Counted from the first letter of the stretch, positions 40,312-51,865 are shown. The stretch is DNA of 64,000 nt from Methanococcoides sp. (GCA_021108185.1 JAIORJ010000182.1:79997-143996), one strand, 5' to 3'. A program made the numbers and translations. The notes: a model not told the origin generated them from the letters alone.

Positions 40312-40887
40312 TCAGTAGTTCTCTGCCTTAACTTCGAAATATCCCATCGGATGATCACATGCAGGACATTTATCAGGAGCTGCAGGACCTTCATGAATAT
40401 AACCACAGTTGCGACATCTCCATGCAACAGTACCATCCTTTCTGAATACCATCTCGTGATCCAGATTGGCAGCAAGTTTTAGATAACGTTCTTCATGCCC
40501 TTTTTCTGCAACAGCTATATGCCTGAACACAGAAGCGATCTCCAGTAAACCTTCATTTTCAGCGATCTCGGCAAATTCCGGATACATAGTAGTATATTCG
40601 TAATTCTCACCAGCAGCCGCAGCTTCAAGATTATCCCTTGTACTTGAGATCACTCCTGCAGGAAAAGAAGCTGTGACCTCAACATCTCCGCCCTCAAGGA
40701 ACTTGAAAAGTCTCTTTGCATGTTCCTTCTCATTATCTGCAGTCTCAGCGAAGATAGCAGAGATCTGATGATAACCTGCTTTTCTGGCAACTGAAGCAAA
40801 GTACGTATACCGATTCCTTGCCTGTGATTCGCCTGCAAAGGCCTTCAATAGATTCTTTTCAGTTTCAGTTCCTTTGATACAACTCAT
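40312..40887 (-). CDS. rbr: Rubrerythrin
   Basis: 191 aa: an N-terminal diiron four-helix domain ([47 protein letters not shown]) and a C-terminal rubredoxin domain ([10 protein letters not shown] ... CPACDHP). Reduces hydrogen peroxide. Start at the ATG at 40887, six bases after GAGGT; another ATG two codons upstream overlaps the site. Follows a 50-base gap after the FAD reductase gene. Confidence 0.95.
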   Translation of the reverse strand: MSCIKGTETEKNLLKAFAGESQARNRYTYFASVARKAGYHQISAIFAETADNEKEHAKRLFKFLEGGDVEVTASFPAGVISSTRDNLEAAAAGENYEYTTMYPEFAEIAENEGLLEIASVFRHIAVAEKGHEERYLKLAANLDHEMVFRKDGTVAWRCRNCGYIHEGPAAPDKCPACDHPMGYFEVKAENY

Positions 40888-40938
40888 TAACATACCTCGT
40901 TTTGTTACATTTCGAAAAACATCATTAATAAATACTGC

Positions 40939-41637
40939 TTAGAATCCAAAAAGTGCCTCTTTCTTGATCTGTTCTTTAGGAATTCCCATATTAAGAAGTA
41001 GCTCTTCAACGGACTTCATCATTGGAGGAGGCCCACAAACATAGACCGTACGTTCCATGATATCAGAGATATAGTCCAATATCATTGGTTCACATATACG
41101 CCCAGTACAACCCAGCCAATCGGAATCTGCGCGTGTCAGCGTATGTACGACCTTCAGATTAGGATGTTTACTGGCCATTTCATCCAGTTCACCCTTGAAC
41201 GCAATATCATCTTCCACTTTATTACTATCAAGGAACGCAATATCTGTACCAGCCTTACTATCGCTGCAATACCTGCATATACTTATCATAGGAGTAATGC
41301 CGATACCACCGCTTATGAGGGCGATCTTATCATACTCCCCTTCAAAAGTGAACCTGCCATTGGGACCATTAATAATAAGAACATCACCCGGAACCATTGC
41401 ATCGAGTGCATCAGAGTATTCATGCCCGGTAAGTTTTTTAGTGAATTCCAGATGATCTTTTGCAGTAGGACTGCTGGATATCGTGAAGGGTTTACGCTGC
41501 ATTTCGCCATTTACGGGAATACTAACAAAGAAATACTGTCCGGCCTTGTACTCAAAACCTTCAGGCCTTTTGAAACGGAAACTTTTCACATCGTGCGTCT
41601 GTTCTATAATTTCAGTGATAGGGGCTTCGAATTCCAC
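40939..41637 (-). CDS. Ferredoxin-NADP reductase-like FAD/NAD(P) oxidoreductase
   Basis: 232 aa: an FAD domain (RKPFTISSSP motif near residue 50) and an NAD(P) domain (GGIGITPMISICRY, VCGPPPMMKSVEELL). It lacks the C-terminal iron-sulfur motif of the PyrK/HydG type, so it is a stand-alone flavin reductase resembling Hmp or benzoate dioxygenase reductases without the ferredoxin part. GTG start eight bases after GGAGG, one base after isf ends. It probably feeds electrons from NAD(P)H to its flavoprotein or rubrerythrin neighbours. Confidence 0.85.
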   Translation of the reverse strand: MEFEAPITEIIEQTHDVKSFRFKRPEGFEYKAGQYFFVSIPVNGEMQRKPFTISSSPTAKDHLEFTKKLTGHEYSDALDAMVPGDVLIINGPNGRFTFEGEYDKIALISGGIGITPMISICRYCSDSKAGTDIAFLDSNKVEDDIAFKGELDEMASKHPNLKVVHTLTRADSDWLGCTGRICEPMILDYISDIMERTVYVCGPPPMMKSVEELLLNMGIPKEQIKKEALFGF

Positions 41638-42267
41638 TTAAATATCCTCCGATGGTACTTTTTTTAACATTTGGGCTGTCTGAATAAGTCTTCGAACCGT
41701 CTTACGCATACTTCTTAATCCCTCATCATCCACTTCAATACCCTCTGCACCTTTATCCTGTGACCAGAACGTGCCTCCGAGATTGGAACCGAAGGAACCA
41801 CCTGACACAGGGATCATTTCACTGATGATATAGAAATTATGTATGACCTGTAAAGCCGGTTCCTGCCCGCCCACACGGTCGCCGCCATCGGCCATTCCAG
41901 CACCCACCTTGTTCATAAAGACCTTAGGGTCGCGGGCAACGACTGCACGACACCTATCCATTATGGTCTTGGTCTGTCCACTGACAGTACCCTGATAGAC
42001 AGGAGTGCCAATGATCCAGGCATCCGCCCACTCCATTTTATCATAAAGTCCCACAATATCATCCTTGTGGATGCATCCCTGTTTTGTCCTTACGCAATGG
42101 TCACAGTGGATACAGAATTTCAGATCCTTACCCTTGGCAGAGAAATATTCGATCTCCACACCATATTTCTCCTCAGCATACTTCAAAGCCTCCCTGACCA
42201 TTCGATCAGTGGCTTTTTTTCGAGGGCTGCCAGAGATCCCAAGCAGCTTTATTGCATTATCAGACAT
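41638..42267 (-). CDS. isf: Iron-sulfur flavoprotein (Isf)
   Basis: 209 aa FMN reductase-fold protein. N-terminal phosphate loop GISGSPRKKATD and the compact cluster motif CIHCDHCVRTKQGC (CX2CX2CX6C) that holds the [4Fe-4S] in Methanosarcina Isf. Isf reduces oxygen or peroxide using ferredoxin electrons. GGAGG precedes the ATG. It lies 15 bases after the pentaheme cytochrome gene and immediately before the FAD reductase, clearly one operon. Confidence 0.9.
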   Translation of the reverse strand: MSDNAIKLLGISGSPRKKATDRMVREALKYAEEKYGVEIEYFSAKGKDLKFCIHCDHCVRTKQGCIHKDDIVGLYDKMEWADAWIIGTPVYQGTVSGQTKTIMDRCRAVVARDPKVFMNKVGAGMADGGDRVGGQEPALQVIHNFYIISEMIPVSGGSFGSNLGGTFWSQDKGAEGIEVDDEGLRSMRKTVRRLIQTAQMLKKVPSEDI

Positions 42268-42282
42268 ATCATACCTCCAATA

Positions 42283-43677
42283 TCATTTTAGGATCCTGCC
42301 AACACAACCAGCTACGATCAGTGAAAATATAAGCAATATTGCACCAAATCCCGGTGTTGACGCTGAAGGCACTTCAGCCTCCCCGTTGATAGAACCATAG
42401 GCTTCTGCCATATCGATCACGGGAACTTCATAAATACCCTTGCCGAACAGTTCATCAATAATACTCTGAGGTGCGGAGCGGTATAATAGTTTTGCTTCAA
42501 CGAGAATGGGGTCCACAGCACCCTCCGGCATAATGAACGAGTGGGATTCGACAGCCGTATCACCCGGAAGGATCCGATTATCTGAAACGATAGACTCAGC
42601 TTGCCATAATTTAGTTGTCACATCTCCATCAACATCGGAAAGGACCGTATGATAGATAGTGCCATCTTCAACATTGCCTTCACCATCAAGCGCTCCAGAA
42701 CTGTATAATAGTACTCCATCTGCATCAGTTACTGAGACAGATACCCACATCTGCCTTATTTCAGAGATCCCCGTAGGCAATTTATGACCAGCACCGGAAT
42801 TGGTAACAGAGACTTTGATCGAAACGTCTTCACCGGAAATTGCATCTTCTGGTGCATCCACTTCAAGGGTTGCAGCCTTTTGTAGCCTTTCCACAGCAGC
42901 ATCACCGGCTTTTCCATCAGATAGGAGATCAAGCATAAAGTAGTTCCCACCAACGATCTCATGTACAGGAATATGGTCCCTCTTAGGAGAACTGGAAGCG
43001 GATCTTCCCGGAGCTGCTTCAAAATATGTAATTCCCGGACTCATGTGGCAATCCTGACATACCACGCCTTCTTCAGCATAAGAGCTCTCGGACCAGGAAG
43101 TGTAAGTATCATCAAGAGGCAGACCATTGAAAGGACTGTTCACATTATGGCACATACCGCAATATTCAGCTTCCATATAAAGACCATTGAACTCGGACTC
43201 ATGGAATGCCGAAGGTGCATCATCACGCGGGCCCCATTTTACATCACCAGGACTTGAAACGAATCCACCATCACCAATACCTGCACTTTCGGATACGGTG
43301 TGACAGAAATCACATTGAACACCTTCCGAGGCCACATCACTTATCATAGAGCCATCGATGGGAGGAACTTCACCACTGACGACACCGATGGGAGTGTGGC
43401 AGCGTGAACAGAATTCATCGGTCTGACCATTGGTATCTTCACTTGCAAGCAGGACCTCTTTCTGATATAGAGGATCGGTATAAGCATACGCATGCATACT
43501 ATCATCATGCTGACTACGCAATATAGCATGGCAATTCGCACATTTTGAATTGGTCACGAAATCTTCAGAGCTCAACTCATCAAATCCTGTAGGATCAACG
43601 GCTGAGGCAGTACATGTGACAAACAGGATCGCAGCTACAAACAATAAAAAGGTCAAACCTAAATGAATGGACTTTAT
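42283..43677 (-). CDS. Pentaheme c-type cytochrome with PGF-CTERM-like tail
   Basis: About 465 aa. The signal peptide KSIHLGLTFLLFVAAILFV is followed by five CXXCH heme sites: CANCH, CSRCH, CDFCH, CGMCH and CQDCH. A C-terminal Ig-like domain carries the multiheme hallmark GHKLPTG. The end is TPGFGAILLIFSLIVAG then charged residues, a PGF-CTERM-type sorting signal for archaeosortase and S-layer anchoring. The best start is AUA at 43675-43677, seven bases after GGGGG; a TTG at 43723-43721 would add 15 residues. Resembles methanosarcinal surface cytochromes such as MmcA in organisation; role inferred: extracellular electron transfer. Confidence 0.85.
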   Translation of the reverse strand: MKSIHLGLTFLLFVAAILFVTCTASAVDPTGFDELSSEDFVTNSKCANCHAILRSQHDDSMHAYAYTDPLYQKEVLLASEDTNGQTDEFCSRCHTPIGVVSGEVPPIDGSMISDVASEGVQCDFCHTVSESAGIGDGGFVSSPGDVKWGPRDDAPSAFHESEFNGLYMEAEYCGMCHNVNSPFNGLPLDDTYTSWSESSYAEEGVVCQDCHMSPGITYFEAAPGRSASSSPKRDHIPVHEIVGGNYFMLDLLSDGKAGDAAVERLQKAATLEVDAPEDAISGEDVSIKVSVTNSGAGHKLPTGISEIRQMWVSVSVTDADGVLLYSSGALDGEGNVEDGTIYHTVLSDVDGDVTTKLWQAESIVSDNRILPGDTAVESHSFIMPEGAVDPILVEAKLLYRSAPQSIIDELFGKGIYEVPVIDMAEAYGSINGEAEVPSASTPGFGAILLIFSLIVAGCVGRILK

Positions 43678-43799
43678 AATAGAACCCCCGAGATCATTTA
43701 AAATGAATAAACAAGGGAACAAGCCCTAAAAAAGGGGGTCGATGAGAGATTATTCGACCCATGTGGTATTGTACCCTTATTTTCGACCGAATGGTTGAG

Positions 43800-44150
43800 T
43801 TATTTCAACAGTTTTAGCGCATCACGGCATGCTGCCACAGCAGGTGCACCGGATGTTACGGAGATAACTTCCATGGTTTCCATTATCTCCTCTTTTGTGG
43901 CACCATTCTTCAATGCACTTTTCATCTGTGCCACCGTACAGGATTCACACTGTTTGGAAGCTACAACAGCAAGTGCCATCAATATTTTTACTTTTGCCGG
44001 AAGGGCACCATCTGTAAGGATCTTACGATCACATCGGGTGTACTTCTTTACAAAATGAGGATCCAGTTCATGTAAGGTCTCAAGTATCTGAGGTGTGAAC
44101 CCCATCTTGTCCCCAATATCATCTATTACTTTTCTGCTTTCTTCGCTCAT
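43800..44150 (-). CDS. Carboxymuconolactone decarboxylase / AhpD-like protein
   Basis: 116 aa; the active-site motif CESCTVAQMKSALKNGA near residue 47 has the CXXC pair of the AhpD-like peroxidase partners. Family members reduce alkyl hydroperoxides or have unknown activity. The ATG at 44150 follows GGAGTGG. It lies 50 bases after the twin DUF2180 genes and upstream of the cytochrome gene on the same strand. Confidence 0.85.
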   Translation of the reverse strand: MSEESRKVIDDIGDKMGFTPQILETLHELDPHFVKKYTRCDRKILTDGALPAKVKILMALAVVASKQCESCTVAQMKSALKNGATKEEIMETMEVISVTSGAPAVAACRDALKLLK

Positions 44151-44202
44151 ATTATACCACTCCATAAGTAATTAATTTATAAATTTATAAGCATCAATGC
44201 GA

Positions 44203-44421
44203 TCAGTCAAAGCCATCAACAATGGTGTTGCTCAGACAGTATTTGCACAGGATCTTTGTAAGGCCGTTGTGCATACGTTTGGTATGTGGTGGCACCCCTG
44301 CTGAGACCGAAAGAAGCAGCTCCTTTGAGTGGTCCACACAAAGCCCTTTTCCACATAATATACAGACAGCTGCAGCTTCAGTGTCTTTGTCCTCTTCCAT
44401 ACAATCATAACATTTCATCAT
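44203..44421 (-). CDS. DUF2180 zinc-ribbon-like protein (copy 1)
   Basis: 72 aa, Cys-rich: CYDCMEEDKD, CILCGKGLCVDH, ILCKYC. Family DUF2180, seen in methanogens and related archaea; probably binds zinc, function unknown. The ATG at 44421 follows GAGGTG. The preceding paralogue ends inside this ribosome binding site, so the two are translationally linked. Confidence 0.8.
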   Translation of the reverse strand: MMKCYDCMEEDKDTEAAAVCILCGKGLCVDHSKELLLSVSAGVPPHTKRMHNGLTKILCKYCLSNTIVDGFD

Positions 44422-44431
44422 GGTATCCACC

Positions 44432-44668
44432 TCACTGGTTCCCTATTAGAGCATCATGGCATGGCGTGCACACTATCTTGAGCATTGGCTGCATGTCCTT
44501 AATCTTACAGGAATCGCCCATACAGCTTAGTTTGATGTCATATTCCCCATCCCATTTCGGGATCTTTTCACGCATTAGATGGTCTTTACAAACGCCTCTG
44601 CCACATACTATGCAGATGCCTAAAACATCCGAGTCTTTTCCGTTCTTTGCACATTCATAACATTTCAT
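44432..44668 (-). CDS. DUF2180 zinc-ribbon-like protein (copy 2)
   Basis: 78 aa paralogue of the next gene: KCYECAKNGKDSDVLGICIVCGRGVCKDH, then CMGDSC and VCTPCHD, one more Cys pair than copy 1. The ATG at 44668 follows GGTGATCGA directly. An open frame extends upstream but without a ribosome binding site. The 500 bases between this gene and mer have no gene I can support. Confidence 0.8.
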   Translation of the reverse strand: MKCYECAKNGKDSDVLGICIVCGRGVCKDHLMREKIPKWDGEYDIKLSCMGDSCKIKDMQPMLKIVCTPCHDALIGNQ

Positions 44669-45114
44669 TCGATCACCCAACGTATTCTTTCGAAAAGGTG
44701 TTTGTCTGTAAATCGTTTCAACGGACATATGGGACAAGATCCAGAGATCATCAATTTGCACATGCTTCCAGCATCATCTTCGATCACTATTGCTATTGGG
44801 AATGCGCAGTGAGGAATATTTTAAGAGTTGCCTGAAAAATGCATCAGATAACCCTGAATTCCCACTTTATTGAATGATAGCCCCCGGTAGTCCCCTTGAA
44901 TTCCATAGATGAATCCATTACTACTCTTAAAAATAGGTTAGATGTATATTTATGCATATCGGTATTTCAAAAGTGACAGAAGAGCATCGGGATGAGAGAG
45001 CGGTGAAACATACAGGGAAAAAGAGAACATTACACACATATATTAACAGAATACAAGAACCAGAATACAGGCATAACATGGATAATGTTGTCCATTCAGA
45101 ATAAACCAATAAGG

Positions 45115-45160
45115 TTTTAATATATGCACGTAATCCTGAATAGCATTATTAAATTGGAGG
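45115..45160 (+). promoter_or_regulatory. mer-fpoF promoter
   Basis: TATA element TTTTAATATATGC at 45115-45127 predicts a start near 45147 and a leader of about 20 nt, which holds the ribosome binding site GGAGG at 45156-45160. Confidence 0.55.
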
Positions 45161-45166
45161 ATTTAA

Positions 45167-47708
<2,542 letters not shown>

Positions 47709-47719
47709 ACTTTAATATT

Positions 47720-47752
47720 TTTTAAAAAAAAGGGATGGTAAAGAACACCATC
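47720..47752 (-). terminator. Terminator of the lipoprotein gene
   Basis: Minus-strand hairpin GATGGT/ACCATC with a 7-base loop (47734-47752), followed by CCCTTTTTTTT. It faces the convergent nadM gene. Confidence 0.55.
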
Positions 47753-47801
47753 AAATAATTGTATTCCTGAGTTCTGTTTTGAAAGAATTGATCTTGCACC
47801 C

Positions 47802-48257
47802 TTAAACAACAAGGGAAGCTTCTTCTACCCAGAGACCAACATTATTCTGGTAGCGTGTTATCCTTCCAACATAAGTGATCTCCTGACCTTTTATGACCTG
47901 TGAAACAGCCTCATTCTGGTTCTGACTGAAGGTCACACCCGCATCAGAAAGGGAACCGGGACAGTGCTGAACCTGAACTGTATATGAGTTACCATTATTA
48001 GTAACAGCAAATACGGTCCCTGTCCACTGAACAAAATTACCTTTGTATTCTTCATCGATCAGAGTTGCGATCTCATCCTGAGTAACTCCAGGATCACAAT
48101 AAATACTACCAAGATCATCAAATGATGTACTCATCACATCTACACCAAGATCTTCTGCGACCCCTGATACCTCTTCAGTATCACCTGAATCAGAACATCC
48201 GGATACCACCAACACTGCCATCAACAACAGAACAATTCCTATTTTTATGAATCTCAT
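47802..48257 (-). CDS. Secreted lipoprotein with OB-fold-like domain
   Basis: 151 aa. A lipoprotein signal (VLLLMAVLVVSGCSDSG, lipobox Cys at residue 21) then an acidic linker and a domain with KGNFVQWTGTVFAV and KGQEITYVGRITRY, which resembles the tRNA_anti-like OB-fold found in small archaeal and bacterial lipoproteins. Two cysteines (one in DPGVTQ-adjacent YCDPG, one in HCPGS) could form a disulfide. Function unknown. Confidence 0.75.
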   Translation of the reverse strand: MRFIKIGIVLLLMAVLVVSGCSDSGDTEEVSGVAEDLGVDVMSTSFDDLGSIYCDPGVTQDEIATLIDEEYKGNFVQWTGTVFAVTNNGNSYTVQVQHCPGSLSDAGVTFSQNQNEAVSQVIKGQEITYVGRITRYQNNVGLWVEEASLVV

Positions 48258-48469
48258 ACTATACCCCCTTATGAAAATATAATTAAAATAAATATGTAGT
48301 AAGCATATTTACATTTAACCAAAGAGCAGGTATAAAATTTAAAGAGATCGTATGTAAATGAAATATGATGCCAACTAACAATTTCTGATGTGTCTAGAAC
48401 GAGAAAAGGATGAAGAGTTAAGAACAGAATATTACGGCGTCACGCCCGATAAGAAAATAGAGTGAGAGA

Positions 48470-49015
48470 TCAGAATATCTCCCCACTCCAGTCAAACGAA
48501 CCGGGCATATACTTTTGGTAAACCTCGGAGTCGTCACCCGACAGAATACCCGATATAATTTCCTCCACATCAGCCACCACGTCTTCTGCCATTCTTCCGG
48601 TAGTATCAATCTCATATACTTTCTGACACCATTCCACAGACTCCACCAGTATAACGTCCAGACATTCAGCCTCCACGTTCTCTTCTACCTTGGCATCGGA
48701 ATAATTGCGCAGCTTGAGCCGTTCCCTAAGATCGGAAGGAGCAGTACGCAGAACTATGACCACATCAGCAATGTGATGGGCCATATGACTATCGATAATG
48801 TTCACGCCTTCATCATCACCGGCCAGCTCACAGACACGGGAGAACACGCGGTCCATATCCGCAACCAGTGTATCCCTATCCTCATCCACCTCAGAATAGA
48901 GGCATTCATCTTTGATCAGGTCAGTCAGGTAAAGCACATTATAGCCATGCTCCTGAAGAAGCCTGCTAACAGACGTTTTACCAGTACCCGGTGTTCCGGT
49001 CAGTCCAATTATCAT
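48470..49015 (-). CDS. Fap7-type adenylate kinase-like NTPase
   Basis: 181 aa; P-loop GTPGTGKTSVS at residues 6-16, then VDEDRDT and a short DSHMAHH lid of the Fap7/hCINAP group, which in archaea and eukaryotes helps 20S rRNA maturation with uS11. I favour ATG 49015; an ATG at 49042 overlaps the trpG stop (TAATG) and would add nine residues. Attached to the end of the trp operon. Confidence 0.82.
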   Translation of the reverse strand: MIIGLTGTPGTGKTSVSRLLQEHGYNVLYLTDLIKDECLYSEVDEDRDTLVADMDRVFSRVCELAGDDEGVNIIDSHMAHHIADVVIVLRTAPSDLRERLKLRNYSDAKVEENVEAECLDVILVESVEWCQKVYEIDTTGRMAEDVVADVEEIISGILSGDDSEVYQKYMPGSFDWSGEIF

Positions 49016-49041
49016 ATTCGAAAAGATAACACCAATGGACA

Positions 49042-49632
49042 TTAATCCTTCGTTCGCATACCTGCCAGCTTCAGGAAATTACCGACCAATTTCAACCCTT
49101 CAGGTGTTAGTATGGATTCCGGATGGAACTGTACCCCATAAACAGGATAAGACCTGTGTTTGATGCCCATTATGAGACCATTGTCATTCTCTGCTATCAC
49201 ATTGACATCCTTAGCCAGCTCATGGATTGAAAGGGAATGATACCTCCCTGCAGCAAAGGATTCAGGAATACCTTCGAACAGCTCAGATCCATCATGCGAT
49301 ATCATCGAGGCCTTGCCATGAACCGGTCCATCGGGAGAATGACCGATGGTACCTCCATAAACAGTATTTATAGACTGGTGACCAAGACATACACCAAGTA
49401 TAGGCACCTTAACACCAAACTCACGGATGATATCAAGACAACTTCCAATATCACGTGCATTGCCAGGATTTCCCGGACCCGGTGAGATCACTATTGCATC
49501 CGGTTTGATGTCCCGGACCTCTTCAACAGAGATAGTGTTGGGCACTACAACTGTATCGGATTCATACATGGACACATAGTCCACAAGATTCCATACAAAA
49601 GAATCCCTATTGTTAATGAAAAGCACTTTCAT
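49042..49632 (-). CDS. trpG: Anthranilate synthase component II (glutamine amidotransferase)
   Basis: 196 aa class I glutamine amidotransferase; catalytic Cys in GVCLGHQSI, His-Glu in GVQFHPES. Supplies ammonia to TrpE. Its start overlaps the trpE stop (ATGA). Confidence 0.95.
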   Translation of the reverse strand: MKVLFINNRDSFVWNLVDYVSMYESDTVVVPNTISVEEVRDIKPDAIVISPGPGNPGNARDIGSCLDIIREFGVKVPILGVCLGHQSINTVYGGTIGHSPDGPVHGKASMISHDGSELFEGIPESFAAGRYHSLSIHELAKDVNVIAENDNGLIMGIKHRSYPVYGVQFHPESILTPEGLKLVGNFLKLAGMRTKD

Positions 49633-51200
49633 CTTTTGACCCCCATAGCAGTCAGCATAGCAGCCATCTTACGCTCGGTTTCCTCATACTCATATGTCGG
49701 ATCGGAATCCGCCACAATTCCCGCACCCGCCTGAATATAAGCAGTATCACCATTAATAACAACGGTCCTGATCACGATAGCGGTATCTACATCGCCATTC
49801 CACGAATAATAACCGACTCCGCCACCATAGACACCGCGTGCAGATGTTTCGAACTCATCGATGATCTCCATTGCCCTTATCTTAGGTGCACCTGAAAGCG
49901 TACCTGCCGGAAAGATAGCACGTGTCGCATCGAACTGATCACACTCTGCCCTTAAAACACCGCAAACAGTACTTTCGATATGCTGCACATGAGAATATTT
50001 CACGACACTCATCAGGTCCTTTACTTTTACCGACCCGGACTGAGAGACTATACGGACATCGTTCCTCCCAAGGTCCACAAGCATAACATGTTCTGCACGC
50101 TCTTTCTCATCCGCCATCATATGAGCAGCATATTTAGCATCCTCAGCCTCATCCTTCCCGCGAGGACATGTCCCTGCAATAGGATTCGTAATAACATTCC
50201 TCTTATGCACAGTCATAAGTGTCTCAGGACTTGCACCCACGATACTAAGATCATCGAAACTGAAAAGGTACATATACGGACTTGGATTGATTTCCCTCAG
50301 AGTACGATAAAGTTCAAGAGGAGACTGTTGCAGCCTGACAGAATATCTTCTGGACAAGACTACCTGGAAAATATCACCATCGATGATATGCTGCTTTGCA
50401 GTCATCACTGCTTTCTCGAACACATCCTTGCCCATATTGCAAACTGGTTCGCCTGAATCCATTACCGCTGGCAAGATCTCTTGTTCGACATCGCCTGCAA
50501 GACAAAGGCATTTATGCATTCTCTCCGCGTCATGCAAAGCACCATCGTATATAGCCCTAGCATCGCACCCGATATCCATGAACGGAGTCAGTACAATATA
50601 CGTTTCCTCTGTGAGATGATCGAAAACGAATGTCTTCGTTGTGAGAATGAACTGCATATCAGGAATATCTGAATTATGACTTCTTTCAGTATCTAACCAG
50701 CAGTCATACACAATGTCGTAACCATTGTAACCAATCGCACCACCAAGGAACGTCTGTCTGTCAAACCTTTCGCCGTTAAGCAAGACAGTGCCGTTCGCAG
50801 TAGGGAACACAGTCCTTAATGCATCAAGCACATCATGACCATCACGTATGACCGCTTTTAATACATCACCAGTATCTTCAATAATGTCACATTCAGAAGC
50901 TATATTCTGTCTTACATTACTAATCAATGGTGAATCTGCCGTGCATTCCAGTACGAGGGTGCGACCACTTATCTTCACAACACCATCGGGGTAAGCACCT
51001 ACAAATGAAAAGCGAGCATGACGTTTTTCCTTTTCCACTGATTCAAGCAAGTAGGAGTATCTGTCCTTTTGTAATGTAGTGTAAAGCTGAAGTGGAGAGC
51101 AGTCTGACCTCACTTTAGCCATAAGCTGAACAATAGCAGGTTTTCCTGCATCATATACAATATCCGTAAATTCCTCTTTTGTAAGATCAAACGAAATCAT
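49629..51200 (-). CDS. trpE: Anthranilate synthase component I
   Basis: 523 aa chorismate-utilising enzyme. C-terminal catalytic block: PSPYMYLFSF, ASPETLM, PIAGTCPRG, HVMLVDLGRNDVR, GTLSGAPKIRAMEII and GAGIVADSDP. An LLESVEKEK...ARFSF region at the N-terminus is the tryptophan feedback site (LLES). Start overlaps the trpF stop. Confidence 0.96.
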   Translation of the reverse strand: MISFDLTKEEFTDIVYDAGKPAIVQLMAKVRSDCSPLQLYTTLQKDRYSYLLESVEKEKRHARFSFVGAYPDGVVKISGRTLVLECTADSPLISNVRQNIASECDIIEDTGDVLKAVIRDGHDVLDALRTVFPTANGTVLLNGERFDRQTFLGGAIGYNGYDIVYDCWLDTERSHNSDIPDMQFILTTKTFVFDHLTEETYIVLTPFMDIGCDARAIYDGALHDAERMHKCLCLAGDVEQEILPAVMDSGEPVCNMGKDVFEKAVMTAKQHIIDGDIFQVVLSRRYSVRLQQSPLELYRTLREINPSPYMYLFSFDDLSIVGASPETLMTVHKRNVITNPIAGTCPRGKDEAEDAKYAAHMMADEKERAEHVMLVDLGRNDVRIVSQSGSVKVKDLMSVVKYSHVQHIESTVCGVLRAECDQFDATRAIFPAGTLSGAPKIRAMEIIDEFETSARGVYGGGVGYYSWNGDVDTAIVIRTVVINGDTAYIQAGAGIVADSDPTYEYEETERKMAAMLTAMGVKR

Positions 51201-51865
51201 CTAACACACCTCACAGCATTCACAAAAGCAGCGACCTTATCGACATCTTTGAGTCCATCCGTTTCTACACCCGAAGCAGTATCCACTGCAAAAGGCATGA
51301 CCTCTTCCACACAGGCTTTAACATTATCAGGATTCAGACCACCTGCCAATATAACAGGAACATCTACATGATCGACTACACGCTTACTTACGGAAAGGTC
51401 ATGCAACTGACCGGTGCCTCCCACTTTGCCTGACACATATGAATCCAGTAGAACCCCATCAATAAGGTTTTCTGAAGTGAACAGATTTATATTATTGCTC
51501 AGATCGTTAGCAGACACATCCCCTTGAACATGGAAAGTGCGAATTATACTGACATCAGTATTATCCCTTAAAATTCTCATTTCCTCAATATCGAGTTGAC
51601 TGTGTATCTGGACAACATCCGGTTTAGCGGCCCTGATCATATCGATAGCCTCCTGCGCTGAAGCCGGCATTATTACCAGCACCGAATCCACAAAAAAAGG
51701 AACACGAGCTATAAGCTCCTTTGCCTTTTGGAGACCTATCTTGCGAGGAGTGTCCACGGGTACATCGGTTATGAAACCAACCGCATCAACCCCGGAACGT
51801 ACTGCGAGATCTACGTCATCAGCAGACTTCATTCCGCATACTTTGACCCGTGTTGAATGCCTCAT
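51197..51865 (-). CDS. trpF: Phosphoribosylanthranilate isomerase
   Basis: 222 aa TIM barrel; VKVCGMKSADD at the N-terminus with the catalytic Cys, and ILAGGLNPDNV near the end. The ATG is preceded by AAGGTGGATA, so the start is well supported even though the gene overlaps the 3' end of trpD by 47 bases. Confidence 0.94.
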   Translation of the reverse strand: MRHSTRVKVCGMKSADDVDLAVRSGVDAVGFITDVPVDTPRKIGLQKAKELIARVPFFVDSVLVIMPASAQEAIDMIRAAKPDVVQIHSQLDIEEMRILRDNTDVSIIRTFHVQGDVSANDLSNNINLFTSENLIDGVLLDSYVSGKVGGTGQLHDLSVSKRVVDHVDVPVILAGGLNPDNVKACVEEVMPFAVDTASGVETDGLKDVDKVAAFVNAVRCVR

